Counted from the stretch's first letter, positions 16,861 through 25,926 are shown. The stretch is 64,000 nucleotides of DNA from Guptibacillus hwajinpoensis (GCF_001039475.1 NZ_LELK01000001.1:1762819-1826818), one strand, 5' to 3'. The notes: generated from the letters alone by a model not told the origin. A program made the numbers and translations.

Positions 16861-16998
16861 TCACAAATCATAATCGGCAGTTAATTCACCTACAAAATCC
16901 CCTTCCACTTTTACTAGTTTCAATTGATAGTCATCCATTTCACTGAATATTTTGTAGCGACCAGTTTTCACTAAAGATAGTAAAGTTAATAGATTCAT
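16861..16998 (-). CDS. Small 45-aa hypothetical protein
   Basis: Frame of 45 codons beginning ATG at 16998, with a GGTGGAG site upstream. The product begins MNLLTLLSLVKTGRYKIF and ends ELTADYDL. The middle alternates charged and hydrophobic residues in a beta-strand-like pattern (YQLKLVKVEGDFVGEL), unlike random sequence. It follows the Opp-type permease genes on the same strand, with a 55-bp gap, so it may be the last gene of that operon. I do not recognise a family. A second ATG with the same ribosome site gives only a 21-codon frame. Confidence 0.5.
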   Translation of the reverse strand: MNLLTLLSLVKTGRYKIFSEMDDYQLKLVKVEGDFVGELTADYDL

Positions 16999-17053
16999 CC
17001 TTCATCTCCACCTTCTCCTTTTAGTTAGCAAATGGTGTGTTTCAGTCTTTATC

Positions 17054-18082
17054 TTACAAATAATCAAAAGAATTGTTTGTTATTCTTACGCCAGTACGAA
17101 CATCTTTTATATCTTTCTTACTATCTACCTTCGCACTTGCTGCGGACTGACACGCTTTGGTATAAAGTGTGGCTTCAAATCCTTCAATCATTAACTTGAA
17201 CGCTAGAATCGCTATTGTAAAACAAAAAATTGGGACTAACGGGATCCAATAATAATCTGTAAACAGAAAGCGAAAATTACTGCCAATTAGGCCAGACCAT
17301 TCACTTGAAAACGATACATAAACAGCTTTATCAAACATGTCTGTTGTTAGAAGCGCACCTCCAAACAGAATGTTCAATATTCCTAAATGGGCTAATAGCA
17401 GCAACACCTGAATTACCTCTCGAACAAAGAGTAGAAACAGCTGTGGGCGTAAATAGGGCATAAGATGCACACGAAGTAAATGGAACCTGCTTCCTCCCAA
17501 TACCTTCACACTATCAATGAATTCCTTCTTTTGAATAATGCTTACTTCCTTTGAAACATTAATCAAAACAATTGGGACGCCAATTAGAATAAGAACGACC
17601 ATCTCAAACAGAACTCTTTCAGTAAATGTCGTTGAGAACCCGTCTAGGAATCCGTCTTTCATCAGTACCCAGCTTAAACATAAATAAGCAAGTAAGGATG
17701 CCGGAAAGTAATACAATCCCTCAAAAACCGGTTTTACTTTTTGAAGGAAGGAACGACAGTACAGTTGCATGAAGATTCCTAAGATACTAGAGAACAAGAA
17801 GCGACTTAAGGCGATAACTAGCGCGATTCCAATTGTATATTTGGCTCCAATTAGGATGACAAAAAACAAATCTTGAGAAATCTGATCCGTACCAAAGGGA
17901 GGATAGTCCCATGGTGAATATGGTGGTCGAGCGACAATGTCTCCATTCTCATTTGTTATAATTTCCGCTGTAGGAATGGAATTGTCTGCAATAACACTAT
18001 ACAGCACACTTGATAGAATCAGAATGAAGATAAAACTACTTCCAATCATAAAACGTTTATTTCGTATCAATATTGGTAGCAT
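17054..18082 (-). CDS. OppC-type ABC permease
   Basis: Binding-protein-dependent transport permease of 342 aa, probably for peptides or nickel-like solutes. An N-terminal helix (8-30) precedes the OppC-like signature DYPPFGTDQISQDLFFVILIGAK, then four or more helices. The cytoplasmic EAA-like loop EFIDSVKVLGGSRFHLLRVHLMPYL contacts an ATPase. The basic C-terminal tail (about 300-342) is unusual. Its ATG directly follows the stop of the upstream permease, and GAGGAGGTG lies inside that gene's end, so the two are coupled. No substrate-binding protein or ATPase gene is present within 10 kb on either side. Confidence 0.8.
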   Translation of the reverse strand: MLPILIRNKRFMIGSSFIFILILSSVLYSVIADNSIPTAEIITNENGDIVARPPYSPWDYPPFGTDQISQDLFFVILIGAKYTIGIALVIALSRFLFSSILGIFMQLYCRSFLQKVKPVFEGLYYFPASLLAYLCLSWVLMKDGFLDGFSTTFTERVLFEMVVLILIGVPIVLINVSKEVSIIQKKEFIDSVKVLGGSRFHLLRVHLMPYLRPQLFLLFVREVIQVLLLLAHLGILNILFGGALLTTDMFDKAVYVSFSSEWSGLIGSNFRFLFTDYYWIPLVPIFCFTIAILAFKLMIEGFEATLYTKACQSAASAKVDSKKDIKDVRTGVRITNNSFDYL

Positions 18083-18940
18083 TTAACTTGGCACCTCCTC
18101 ACCTGTGAAATGGGTGATAAGGCGTTTCGCAACGAATTCGATTATGTAGATCGGGATATAGATCATTATGATGCTTAACATCACAATTTGCGCGCTAACA
18201 TTCGAAATGATAAACCAGGTGATACCGTACAGATTAAAAATAATTTCCAGCATGACGAGGTTCGTTAGCATAAGTAAAATAATCGATTTCGAATGATTAA
18301 CGACGCTAACTAGCGAATTCCTCGTAATGTGTTTGAGCAAGATCTTCCATCTCGAAATGCCTTTCCCTCTCGCAAGCTCAACGTATGGCCTCGTTAATTC
18401 ATCTTCAAATATGAGTAGCATAATTCGGTAGAGAAAAAGTGATGGCAATATAGAAAAGGTCACAAGCGGAAGAACGAGTGGCCGATCGAACCCTCCTACA
18501 ACTTCAAAAAGAAGAATACCAGTTTGTTTGTAGAGAGCAACAAAAGCAAGCTGGACCATCACAATTATGAATAGATCAGGGACGGCTTCTAGAAACCCTA
18601 CCGTTTTCTTTAGAATTTCTTGTAACCTGTGCGGAAGGAACAAAGTGATGATTGTTAACAACAGCGCTGATACTAAAGCGAGAACAAATCCAAGTAGAAG
18701 TATCGATAGAGAATAGCTATAATACTCAAAAATAATTGGAAAAACAGAGCGCTCAATCCCACTCCCTTCTGATGATTCATAGGTAATCGTTGATAAATCG
18801 GTGATTGCTTTGACGTTCGCTACAAATTCATCAAGCAATAGAGGGAAGCTAAAGCTGATACCGTTCTGAAACAAACCTGCGATACTCACGATTAAAACGA
18901 TGCTTAACAGGATACTAAAGAACCTTACAATACCTTTCAT
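18083..18940 (-). CDS. OppB-type ABC permease
   Basis: Partner permease of 285 aa. It has an N-terminal membrane anchor (8-28), an external loop with SSEGSGIERSVFP, then five hydrophobic helices. The EAA-like loop is ELARGKGISRWKILLKHITRNSL. It is shorter than classical OppB (about 306 aa) but has the same order of segments. First gene of the pair, with AAGGAGTG before its ATG. The pair must borrow an ATPase and a binding protein encoded elsewhere, or work with a distant operon. Confidence 0.8.
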   Translation of the reverse strand: MKGIVRFFSILLSIVLIVSIAGLFQNGISFSFPLLLDEFVANVKAITDLSTITYESSEGSGIERSVFPIIFEYYSYSLSILLLGFVLALVSALLLTIITLFLPHRLQEILKKTVGFLEAVPDLFIIVMVQLAFVALYKQTGILLFEVVGGFDRPLVLPLVTFSILPSLFLYRIMLLIFEDELTRPYVELARGKGISRWKILLKHITRNSLVSVVNHSKSIILLMLTNLVMLEIIFNLYGITWFIISNVSAQIVMLSIIMIYIPIYIIEFVAKRLITHFTGEEVPS

Positions 18941-19011
18941 TCACTTACACTCCTTACTTATTTTTCCTATACTAGTAAAGACGAGTGAAAGCAAGAAAAG
19001 TTTCCAAAAAA

Positions 19012-19042
19012 ACAAAAAACGACTCCCATTATCAGAAGTCGC
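19012..19042 (-). terminator. Terminator of the Bcr/CflA gene
   Basis: Minus-strand CGACT, loop, AGTCG followed by TTTTTTG, just after the stop. Confidence 0.7.
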
Positions 19043-19049
19043 TTCTTAC

Positions 19050-20243
19050 TTAATTTTTACTTGTTAATGTAAAGAACATAATCGAACCGATTAAGGAAGT
19101 AGTAAATAATATGGTTCCCATCGGTACTGCCGTGGTTTCATCAATTCCAACAAGTGGTGAAACCATTGCACCGAATAATAAGGGAAGCATTCCTAATACT
19201 GCACTTGCACTACCAGCCCGATGGCCTTGTTTCTCCATGGCAAGAGTGAATGTGCTTGTTAGGACCATTCCCATTGCGGTCATGTAGATAAAGATTGGCA
19301 CAACAAGCGTCGCAAGAGGTCCCTCAATAATAGTCATCACAAGTAGGAACAGCGTCGCACTCACTGCAGTAACAACAGCTGTTCTAAGTAGGCTACGCTC
19401 CTGGAAAAAGGCACTCAGTCGTCCAATCAGATAACTTCCTGAAATGATGGCGAGGCCGTTGATTCCAAATAGGATACTAAATACCTGCGGAGAAACGTTG
19501 TATATGCCCTGGTAAACGAAGGGCGTACCTGAAACATAAGCAAAGCTTCCACCATGTACAAAACCAATCGTCAATGCATATCCGATAAAGGAACGATCTT
19601 TCATAAGACTTCCGATTGTACGTACGGATTGACTAATTGTACCCGGCATTCGTTTCTCAGGCGGCAGCGTTTCCGGTAATTTAAACTTAATGACTGCTAC
19701 AATAACGAGGCCAAGAAATCCAAGAAAGTAGAAAATCGTATGCCACGTCGCAAAAGGAAGCAGCAGAATGGCTCCCCCTGTCATTGGAGCAATCATCGGC
19801 GCTGTTGCATTAATCACCATAAGCAGTGCGAAGAATTTCGTAAGCTCTCTCCCGCTGAATACGTCTCGTACAACGGCACGAGAAAGAACTACGCCTGCTG
19901 AAGCGGTAAATCCTTGAAGAAAGCGCGCAATGACAAGCGTGGTAATGTTTGGTGCTATGGCACATAGAATGGATGACACTGCGAATAAGAAAATAAAGAG
20001 TAATAATGGCTTTCGTCTACCTTGCCCATCACTATACGGCCCCACCACAATTTGACCGATGGCAAGGCCGATTAAACAAGAGGTTAAACTAAGTTGAACA
20101 AGGGATGCACTCGCCCCTAAGTCACTTGCAATTCCTGGAAAACTCGGTAAATACATATCAATATTAAGCGGACCTAATATTCCAAGCATACCAAGCAGGA
20201 ATGCGAGTCCTAAGCGTTCTTTCCCTGTTGGATTTTGTATCAT
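19050..20243 (-). CDS. Bcr/CflA-family drug efflux MFS transporter
   Basis: Twelve-helix major facilitator of 397 aa, a proton-coupled exporter in the cytoplasmic membrane. Diagnostic stretches are LGILGPLNIDMYLPSFPGIASDL in helix 1, GQIVVGPYSDGQGRRKPLL (motif A), and RFLQGFTASAGVVLSRAVVRDVF in helices 4-5. This is the Bcr/CflA group (bicyclomycin, chloramphenicol, sulfonamide). ATG 20243 is used; the upstream in-frame GTG 20255 is part of AAAGGTG. The substrate is not predictable. Monocistronic. Confidence 0.9.
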   Translation of the reverse strand: MIQNPTGKERLGLAFLLGMLGILGPLNIDMYLPSFPGIASDLGASASLVQLSLTSCLIGLAIGQIVVGPYSDGQGRRKPLLLFIFLFAVSSILCAIAPNITTLVIARFLQGFTASAGVVLSRAVVRDVFSGRELTKFFALLMVINATAPMIAPMTGGAILLLPFATWHTIFYFLGFLGLVIVAVIKFKLPETLPPEKRMPGTISQSVRTIGSLMKDRSFIGYALTIGFVHGGSFAYVSGTPFVYQGIYNVSPQVFSILFGINGLAIISGSYLIGRLSAFFQERSLLRTAVVTAVSATLFLLVMTIIEGPLATLVVPIFIYMTAMGMVLTSTFTLAMEKQGHRAGSASAVLGMLPLLFGAMVSPLVGIDETTAVPMGTILFTTSLIGSIMFFTLTSKN

Positions 20244-20323
20244 TAATGGTAACACCTTTCTTTGCTTTAGCTAAATAACCCTATTGATTTTAGCAAACAG
20301 GCAGGGGCAAGACAACAGTTAAC

Positions 20324-20353
20324 TAAAAAAGAGAGCTGCCAGAATAGCAGCTC
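20324..20353 (-). terminator. Terminator of the OYE gene
   Basis: Minus-strand GAGCTGC, loop, GCAGCTC, then T6. It lies beyond the 20-nt tandem repeats. Confidence 0.75.
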
Positions 20354-20366
20354 CCTTTGGTGGTTT

Positions 20367-20470
20367 GGACAATAAAAGTAGGATTTGGACAATATATTTG
20401 AAATCTAGCCAATAAAATAGAATTCCCGCTAATATATCGAGATTTCGGCTAATATATCCTAAACTCCAGC
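20367..20470. repeat. Degenerate 20-21-nt tandem repeat, five units
   Basis: Units start at 20367, 20387, 20408, 20428 and 20448. Each begins GGACAATA, GCCAATAA or GCTAATATAT and ends in a purine-rich then T/C-rich stretch. A shorter array with exactly 20-nt spacing and CGCGGATATA starts lies at 46463-46515. Confidence 0.7.
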
Positions 20471-20498
20471 CTACTTCATGCACTATTCATCATCTAGC

Positions 20499-21590
20499 TT
20501 ACGTTAATTTCTTGAGTGACTCTTTATCAAACGCTAGTAGATCATTTTCTCTACCGTCATGCACCTTCTTCACCCATTCTGGATCCATTAACAGTGAGCG
20601 TCCGATGGCAACGAGATCAAACTCTTCGTTCTCGACTTTTTCGATAAGACCATCAAGGCTTGTTGTTTCAGCACCTGCAAAGCTAGTGAATTCTCCATCA
20701 AGTCCAACGGATCCAACAGAGATAACAGGTTTTCCTGTTAGTTTCTTCGTCCAACCAGCTAAGTTCAAGTCAGATCCTTCAAATTCAGGCTCCCAGAAAC
20801 GACGTGTTGAACAGTGGAAAATATCCACGCCAGCTTCAACTAGAGGTTGTAAGAAACGCTCTAACTCATCTGGAGTTGTCGCAAGTTTTGCTTTAAAGTC
20901 ATTCATTTTCCATTGAGAGAAGCGGAAGATGATCGGGAAGTCAGGTCCTACTTCACGTCGACATGCTTCAATAATTTCCACTGCAAAGCGAGTTCGACCA
21001 ACAAGATCACCACCGTAGCGATCGGTACGCTTATTCGTTTGCTCCCAGAAGAATTGATCAATTAAATAACCGTGAGCTCCGTGAAGTTCAATTCCATCGA
21101 AACCAATGCGTTTGGCATCAGCCGCTGCTTGCGCATACGCTTCTACTAATTGACCAACTTCTTCTTCTGATAACGGTTCAGTTACTTTTTCGCCGTCTAG
21201 GCTTAGTCCTGATGGACCAACAGGCAATGCTTCTTCATTCGGAAGATCACCTTTGCTACGCGTCATCCCAACGTGCCAGAGCTGTGGAACAATTTTACCG
21301 CCAACGCTGTGAACTTCCTTCACAACATTTTCCCAGCCTTTTAATGCTGCTTCCCCATGAAATACAGGAATGCTTGCGCCTGAAACGGATGCAGGATGAT
21401 TAATTCCTGTTCCTTCGGTTACGATTAAGCCTACTTCATTTTCAGCTCTGCGGCGGTAATAAGCTGCCACATCTTCTCCAGGTATATTATCTGGTGAAAA
21501 GCCGCGCGTCATTGGCGCCATCACCGTACGATTGGGTAGTGTTAAATTCTCACAATTAAATGTTTGAAATAATGCTTTTGTAGATGCCAT
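20499..21590 (-). CDS. Old yellow enzyme-type NADH:flavin oxidoreductase
   Basis: FMN-dependent ene-reductase of 363 aa with a TIM-barrel fold. It starts LPNRTVMAPMTRGF with the FMN-binding region, followed by PQLWHVGMT, FDGIELHGAHGYLIDQFFW carrying the catalytic HGAH, the NKRTDRYGG signature, and a C-terminal VAIGRSLLMDPEW for phosphate binding. It reduces activated alkenes, nitro compounds or quinones; the in vivo substrate is unknown. ATG 21590 has GAGGAGG, so the 11 upstream in-frame codons are untranslated. It is not adjacent to a regulator. Confidence 0.9.
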   Translation of the reverse strand: MASTKALFQTFNCENLTLPNRTVMAPMTRGFSPDNIPGEDVAAYYRRRAENEVGLIVTEGTGINHPASVSGASIPVFHGEAALKGWENVVKEVHSVGGKIVPQLWHVGMTRSKGDLPNEEALPVGPSGLSLDGEKVTEPLSEEEVGQLVEAYAQAAADAKRIGFDGIELHGAHGYLIDQFFWEQTNKRTDRYGGDLVGRTRFAVEIIEACRREVGPDFPIIFRFSQWKMNDFKAKLATTPDELERFLQPLVEAGVDIFHCSTRRFWEPEFEGSDLNLAGWTKKLTGKPVISVGSVGLDGEFTSFAGAETTSLDGLIEKVENEEFDLVAIGRSLLMDPEWVKKVHDGRENDLLAFDKESLKKLT

Positions 21591-21676
21591 GAGAAATCCT
21601 CCTCTGTTCTTACTGGTTACCATTATTCCAAAACTATACGTAAAAGAAAAAAGATCTGCTTGAAGAAATTAACTAA

Positions 21677-21710
21677 ATAACCACCCCATTTAATGAAATA
21701 GGGTGGTTAT
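21677..21710 (-). terminator. Hairpin after the DinB-family gene
   Basis: TAACCACCC and complement around an AT-rich loop; weak T tract. Likely terminator. Confidence 0.6.
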
Positions 21711-21713
21711 GGA

Positions 21714-22229
21714 CTATCGCTGTTCAGGATAAGCTGAAAATCGATTGATATCGGCGGCTGTAATAAGATCTGTATCTGGCGGTTCATATCCGAGATGACG
21801 GGCTAGCCAAACAATCTGGCCTTTATGATGGAATTCATGAGTTGATGTATGCGTATAGAGCCATAAAACAGAGAACTCATTTTCTTCATTATCCACGTTT
21901 TCTGTTCGACTAATTTTCTCATCTTCTTGTCCTTCAAACCGATCTAGGAATCGAATAACGAGCTGATCTACTGTATCAAACAATTCCCTCATGTCATTAA
22001 CGTCTTTCGCTTGTTCAGGGCGTTCTGAGAAATCAGGATCCTTCAAGCCAACTTTCCCTAACCAGTAGAAATAGCATTCTGCTGCATGCTGGTGAAGAGC
22101 GCGCATTGAATTACCACCAAGCGCATCGATTTCTTTCACATAATCTTCTTGATTCACGTTCTCACAGAAATGAAAAAGTAATTTCCTCGTGTGCATAATC
22201 CAATCATATTGTTCTTTAAGTACATTCAT
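21714..22229 (-). CDS. DinB-superfamily protein
   Basis: Four-helix-bundle protein of 171 aa. Likely metal ligands are His47 or His48 (LHQHAAE) and His in THEFHHKGQIVWLARHLGY, the typical third-helix motif of DinB/YfiT proteins, some of which act as bacillithiol- or mycothiol-dependent transferases. It ends with PPDTDLI, also common in the family. ATG with GGAGGAAAA upstream. Monocistronic. Damage induction is not supported by any LexA box that I can see. Confidence 0.85.
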   Translation of the reverse strand: MNVLKEQYDWIMHTRKLLFHFCENVNQEDYVKEIDALGGNSMRALHQHAAECYFYWLGKVGLKDPDFSERPEQAKDVNDMRELFDTVDQLVIRFLDRFEGQEDEKISRTENVDNEENEFSVLWLYTHTSTHEFHHKGQIVWLARHLGYEPPDTDLITAADINRFSAYPEQR

Positions 22230-23167
22230 TGTTTTTCCTCCTGTACATTAGTAAACCCTTCGTTATGTATTCCTTGTTACGTTCTCACTAAAACTTTTCT
22301 AGTGGTTAAACTTTATTATTAACTCCACTGTTGTAAGAATTGTCGCAAATTCGTCATGTAGCGTTGCTAACGTTATGTCATGAATTTGCTCTGGGTTATT
22401 AGTTCGCGAGTGCCTGTCACCACCCGATTTGTGTCATGTTATGTCGATTCGCAAACCTCCAAATCTGATCCGCTCTCTCCTCCTCTTACACCAGAACGCT
22501 ATCGCTTCTTTCTTATCCTGTTTATTTATCTACTGTTATTGTTTTGGTATTACTATCTACAAGATCAATCTCTTTGAGCTTGTTATGCAGTTTTTTCTTT
22601 TAATGCGCATTAACCACTGAAGGTACTAGATCGGATAGGAAACATTGGACAGAGAATGACTTCCTTTACAGCGCTGACAAGAAAGCATCAGCGCTGTAAA
22701 AGCAGCCGTTCCATGAGACTGAAGTATACTGAGACCATCTTAGGTTTCCACCGTATCACCCGATTTGAACGCTTGAATTTCTTCAACAGTGCGCTTTCTA
22801 CACATCAAACCAGTCCAATGTGCTTAATCTGCTTACCGCTACCCGTACCGTAGTACGCCTGGTTACCTTACCGAACCGTTAGGGCCGTTCTCGCCATAGC
22901 TTCTCAACACAGAAACCGGGAACTATGAATATTTGAGAACGCTGAATTTTCTGCATCGGCTTCAGCTCACCTGACAAGTTTAATTTTGAAACGTGTGGTA
23001 GGCATTCCACGTTTTGATCAACGGCACACCTTAAGAAACCTCACAATCGTCTCTTTTAAATAGTAGATTGGAAGCCGTTGTTCACTATTAAATTCGATTT
23101 TGAATTATGTAGGAAAAGATAGTTAGCTAAGGGGCAACCCATTTGTTGAACCTCAGCTACTGTGAAA
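22230..23167. other. 938-bp gap without a recognisable gene
   Basis: It holds one REP-like copy (22403-22448) and a perfect 13-bp hairpin TTTACAGCGCTGA (22665-22677) / TCAGCGCTGTAAA (22688-22700) without a T tract. On the minus strand around 22690-22900 short fragments look protein-like (for example EEIQAFKSGDTVET and YYGTGSGKQIKHIG) but are broken by stops in different frames. That fits a decayed gene, but I cannot name it. Confidence 0.4.
22403..22448 (+). repeat. REP-like palindrome, copy 2
   Basis: CGCGAGTGCCTGTCACCACCCG followed by ATTTGTGTCAT and ATGTCGA. Same orientation as the other copies. Confidence 0.8.
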
Positions 23168-23329
23168 CTAGATGATGTTCTTGTTTACACGCTGTGAAGA
23201 AAGGTGCTTCGGTAGTAGAAGAATTGTGTCATTCAACGTATCAAGCTTTTCTTCTATGCGGTGAAGTAGATAAAGCATCACCACAATCGGAAAGCCAACG
23301 TCGCTAATGAGTGACATCCAGGATTCCAT
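23168..23329 (-). CDS. yvrJ: YvrJ-family small protein
   Basis: A 53-aa protein of the YvrJ family. One hydrophobic helix (about residues 6-22: SLISDVGFPIVVMLYLL) is followed by an amphipathic HRIEEKLDTLNDTI helix, as in B. subtilis YvrJ. ATG 23329 is preceded by AAGGAGGG with ideal spacing. It follows DUF1659 and DUF2922 genes on the same strand; the three are commonly grouped in Bacillus and are of unknown function. Confidence 0.85.
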   Translation of the reverse strand: MESWMSLISDVGFPIVVMLYLLHRIEEKLDTLNDTILLLPKHLSSQRVNKNII

Positions 23330-23397
23330 CGTTTTTCCCTCCTTGGTTATTTATGTCGGCAGGAAAAAGGAAGGACAATCGCCCCTCCCCGTTACAA

Positions 23398-23616
23398 TTA
23401 GCTAATGACGATCTCATTTTCGTTACGTTCAACAATTCGTGCGCCTTTCTTTGCTGTCACATCTCCACCGCTTGTTGTGAAGCAGTTCTGAGCGATGATC
23501 GCTTCCATTGCAGCTGCAATAGCGGCTGGATTAACAGGTTCAACTGGATCGCTTAGGGTGATCGAGAATGGTTTGTTGTCACGCGTATCGAATTGAAGTT
23601 CAAGAGTTTTGGCCAT
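23398..23616 (-). CDS. DUF2922 protein
   Basis: A 72-aa protein matching DUF2922: KTLELQFDTRDNKPFSITLSDP, a central VNPAAIAAAMEAIIAQN helix, and a closing KKGARIVERNENEIVI. It is a small beta-rich soluble protein of unknown role. AAAGGAGG precedes the ATG. It lies 35 bp after the DUF1659 gene and 68 bp before yvrJ, forming a three-gene operon. Confidence 0.88.
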   Translation of the reverse strand: MAKTLELQFDTRDNKPFSITLSDPVEPVNPAAIAAAMEAIIAQNCFTTSGGDVTAKKGARIVERNENEIVIS

Positions 23617-23651
23617 AGTGGTTAACCTCCTTTCTTATTGATTGAGTGATT

Positions 23652-23870
23652 TTACGCTTGTAGATCAGATGAATCGTTACGCTCAACTGCGAATAGGCTG
23701 TGCTGCTGGAGTGGTGCTAGCGCAAGAGCTACTGCGAAAAGCGCATCAGGTGTTGCGGACGGTTTCATGTTGTTAAAGTTCTTGCTGCGGAAAAGCGACT
23801 TACCATTCACATCAACGCCAGTTTCTAGAACCATACGAAGCTGCGTGTTCATGAGTGATGATGATGCCAT
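23652..23870 (-). CDS. DUF1659 protein
   Basis: A 72-aa protein of the DUF1659 family (MNTQLRMVLETGVDVNGK, RSKNFNNMKPSATPDALFAVALAL). ATG 23870 is used because the upstream in-frame GTG is part of the GGAGGTG site. First gene of the DUF1659-DUF2922-yvrJ operon. Confidence 0.88.
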   Translation of the reverse strand: MASSSLMNTQLRMVLETGVDVNGKSLFRSKNFNNMKPSATPDALFAVALALAPLQQHSLFAVERNDSSDLQA

Positions 23871-23950
23871 GTTGATCACCTCCTTTCACCCTATATATCG
23901 TTTTGAAAATGGAAAAAGGGGCATGTATGTAAAAAATATTTTCCGAACGC

Positions 23951-23990
23951 AAAAAAAGCGTCCTATCTCGTCAAAGAGAGGACGCTTTTC
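23951..23990 (-). terminator. Terminator of the sulfatase gene
   Basis: Minus-strand AAAGCGTCCTCTC, loop TTTGAC, GAGATAGGACGCTTT, then T. Strong. Confidence 0.88.
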
Positions 23991-23993
23991 CAG

Positions 23994-25760
23994 TTAGAAA
24001 TCACAAGACGGCATTCCAGGAACGTTGCCACTACTTGGGGACAACCTTTTCTTACTGCATTGCTCCTGAAGTAATACGCTTAAGCGTTCTTGTATTTTCA
24101 TCGTTTCTGGTGTTTGGTAGGCGGGATCAGCTAAGTTACGTTCTTCCAATGGGTCAGTGGATAAGTTATATAATTCAAATTCATCAGGTAATGGCGTTGT
24201 TTTGGTTGTTGTCACGCAATGAGAATACTGGACATCTGAATTAGGAGGCACTGGGGTGTCTTCATGAAGAACAACATCCTGTACACCGGGATTACTCCAG
24301 AATTGAGGGTTATCGTAGTAGCGAGAAAATTTCCAGAGTTCATGCTTTTTGTCTTTACCAGTAGGAAGCGTCGTGATCACGGCTTCAATGTGATTGGGTT
24401 GAACGACCGATTCATATGGCTGGCCAGTTACAGTTACCTGGTTTAATCCTCTCGTTACATCGTCGTCCGTCATAAAATAAAGCGGTTCATTCGCGCGATC
24501 AAATCTTCTTTTCCCTTTAAGGAGAGGCGTAAGATCCCTCCCAACCAGAGGATGGACTTCTGTATGATCAACGCTTAGTTTTTCTTGTGCTTTTTTTGGA
24601 TCGATTCCTGCGAGGCCTAACATCGTTGGCACAACATCAACGTGACTCGTTAACATCGTTGTGCTTTGTCTTCCTTTAAAAAGCTTAGGACTATGGATAA
24701 TCAGCGGAACGTGGATAGACTCCTCGTATGCGTTGTACCATTTTTGATATAACTGACCGTGCGCGCCTAATAGTTCACCGTGATCCGAAAGAAAAATCAC
24801 AACAGTGTTTTCGTAGAAAGTTGATGCTTGTAGCGCTTTATAAACTTTATGCATTTCGTCATCTGCTTGCTTTTGTAGAGAATAATACAATTGCCGATAG
24901 AACACGTCATTTATCAGCGGTTGCAATGCTTTCGGGTACGTGGTGCGATAGCTTCTTTGAGCAGTCGGCTTCGTTCGTAACGATTCTCCAGTAGTAGGTG
25001 CAGGCGGAATGTATGGAACAGTTGGGTCAACCTTGAAATCGAATAACCCGCTTTGCGCCGCAAAAACGCCATATAGGGCAATGTCATGAGGGTTTATGAA
25101 TGAACTCATAATCATCCATGGTGCATCAGACTCTTCTTTTTCAAGAGACTGAATTAATTCAACAACTTCTGCTGCATAAATAACGTCTCGCCCGCTGATC
25201 CCAACCGCCGCAGATGAAGCTGAATTTCGAGGGTTTGTTCCATGTGGCTCTGGTCCCACCCAACCGTTGAATCCAAATTCATCTAGCCGGCTAGCATTAA
25301 GATACTGTTCTACATTCGCTTCATCCGGTACACCTGTAGACGTGTAACTTGCTAACGCATTGTTCGTTCCAGGAATGAGAATATCTTCTTCAGATGCATG
25401 CCATTTCCCCTTCCAGTACGTACGGTATCCTGCCGTTCGTAAGTAATCCCCCATCGTTGGAACGGTATTACGATCTAGCCAGAAAACATCTGGGTCAAAG
25501 GGCGTTTTCGCTGCCCCACTTGTTTGTGTCACACCGTGAAGAGATGGATATTGACCAGTGTAAAGTGTTGTCCTGCTAGGTGAACAGGCTGTACTGCCAG
25601 CGTAATGCTTCTTGAATTCGAAGCCATTTTCTTTTAACAATTCTTGTGTAATTAAATTCTTTCTTCTCCACTCTCTCAATTCTTTATTATCATATACAGA
25701 TGGATAACGTTCTTGATCGACCATTAGAATGAGAAAGTTTGGCTTTTTCCCTTTCGCCAT
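23994..25760 (-). CDS. Cytosolic type I sulfatase
   Basis: Alkaline-phosphatase-superfamily hydrolase of 588 aa. The N-terminal LILMVDQERYP supplies a metal Asp. CSPSRTTLYTG contains the CxPSR site with Cys59, which must be converted to formylglycine. Further motifs are GKWHASE, SSFINPHDIAL and LSDHGELLGAHG, with a C-terminal YNLSTDPLEERNLA as in classical sulfatases. There is no signal peptide, so it acts in the cytosol on an imported sulfated or phosphonate substrate. No formylglycine-generating enzyme or transporter is adjacent. AAGGAGG precedes the ATG. Monocistronic. Confidence 0.88.
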   Translation of the reverse strand: MAKGKKPNFLILMVDQERYPSVYDNKELREWRRKNLITQELLKENGFEFKKHYAGSTACSPSRTTLYTGQYPSLHGVTQTSGAAKTPFDPDVFWLDRNTVPTMGDYLRTAGYRTYWKGKWHASEEDILIPGTNNALASYTSTGVPDEANVEQYLNASRLDEFGFNGWVGPEPHGTNPRNSASSAAVGISGRDVIYAAEVVELIQSLEKEESDAPWMIMSSFINPHDIALYGVFAAQSGLFDFKVDPTVPYIPPAPTTGESLRTKPTAQRSYRTTYPKALQPLINDVFYRQLYYSLQKQADDEMHKVYKALQASTFYENTVVIFLSDHGELLGAHGQLYQKWYNAYEESIHVPLIIHSPKLFKGRQSTTMLTSHVDVVPTMLGLAGIDPKKAQEKLSVDHTEVHPLVGRDLTPLLKGKRRFDRANEPLYFMTDDDVTRGLNQVTVTGQPYESVVQPNHIEAVITTLPTGKDKKHELWKFSRYYDNPQFWSNPGVQDVVLHEDTPVPPNSDVQYSHCVTTTKTTPLPDEFELYNLSTDPLEERNLADPAYQTPETMKIQERLSVLLQEQCSKKRLSPSSGNVPGMPSCDF

Positions 25761-25926
25761 TGCTGGAATACCTCCTTAGGTGACGGCTCTGAAGTTGGAG
25801 AAAAGTGTCTATTTAGTTGAGTGGAATTCCCCTCTCTTACGCTTCAGAGCAATAAGCAAGATCAATCCTCTATATGCTTTCATCATCCTACACCATATGC
25901 TCTAGCCTAGAGCACCGTTCATACAG

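Noticed and set aside
22380-22853. Plus-strand frames of 60-66 codons
   Set aside because: One begins inside a REP-like element; none has a ribosome site or conserved features.
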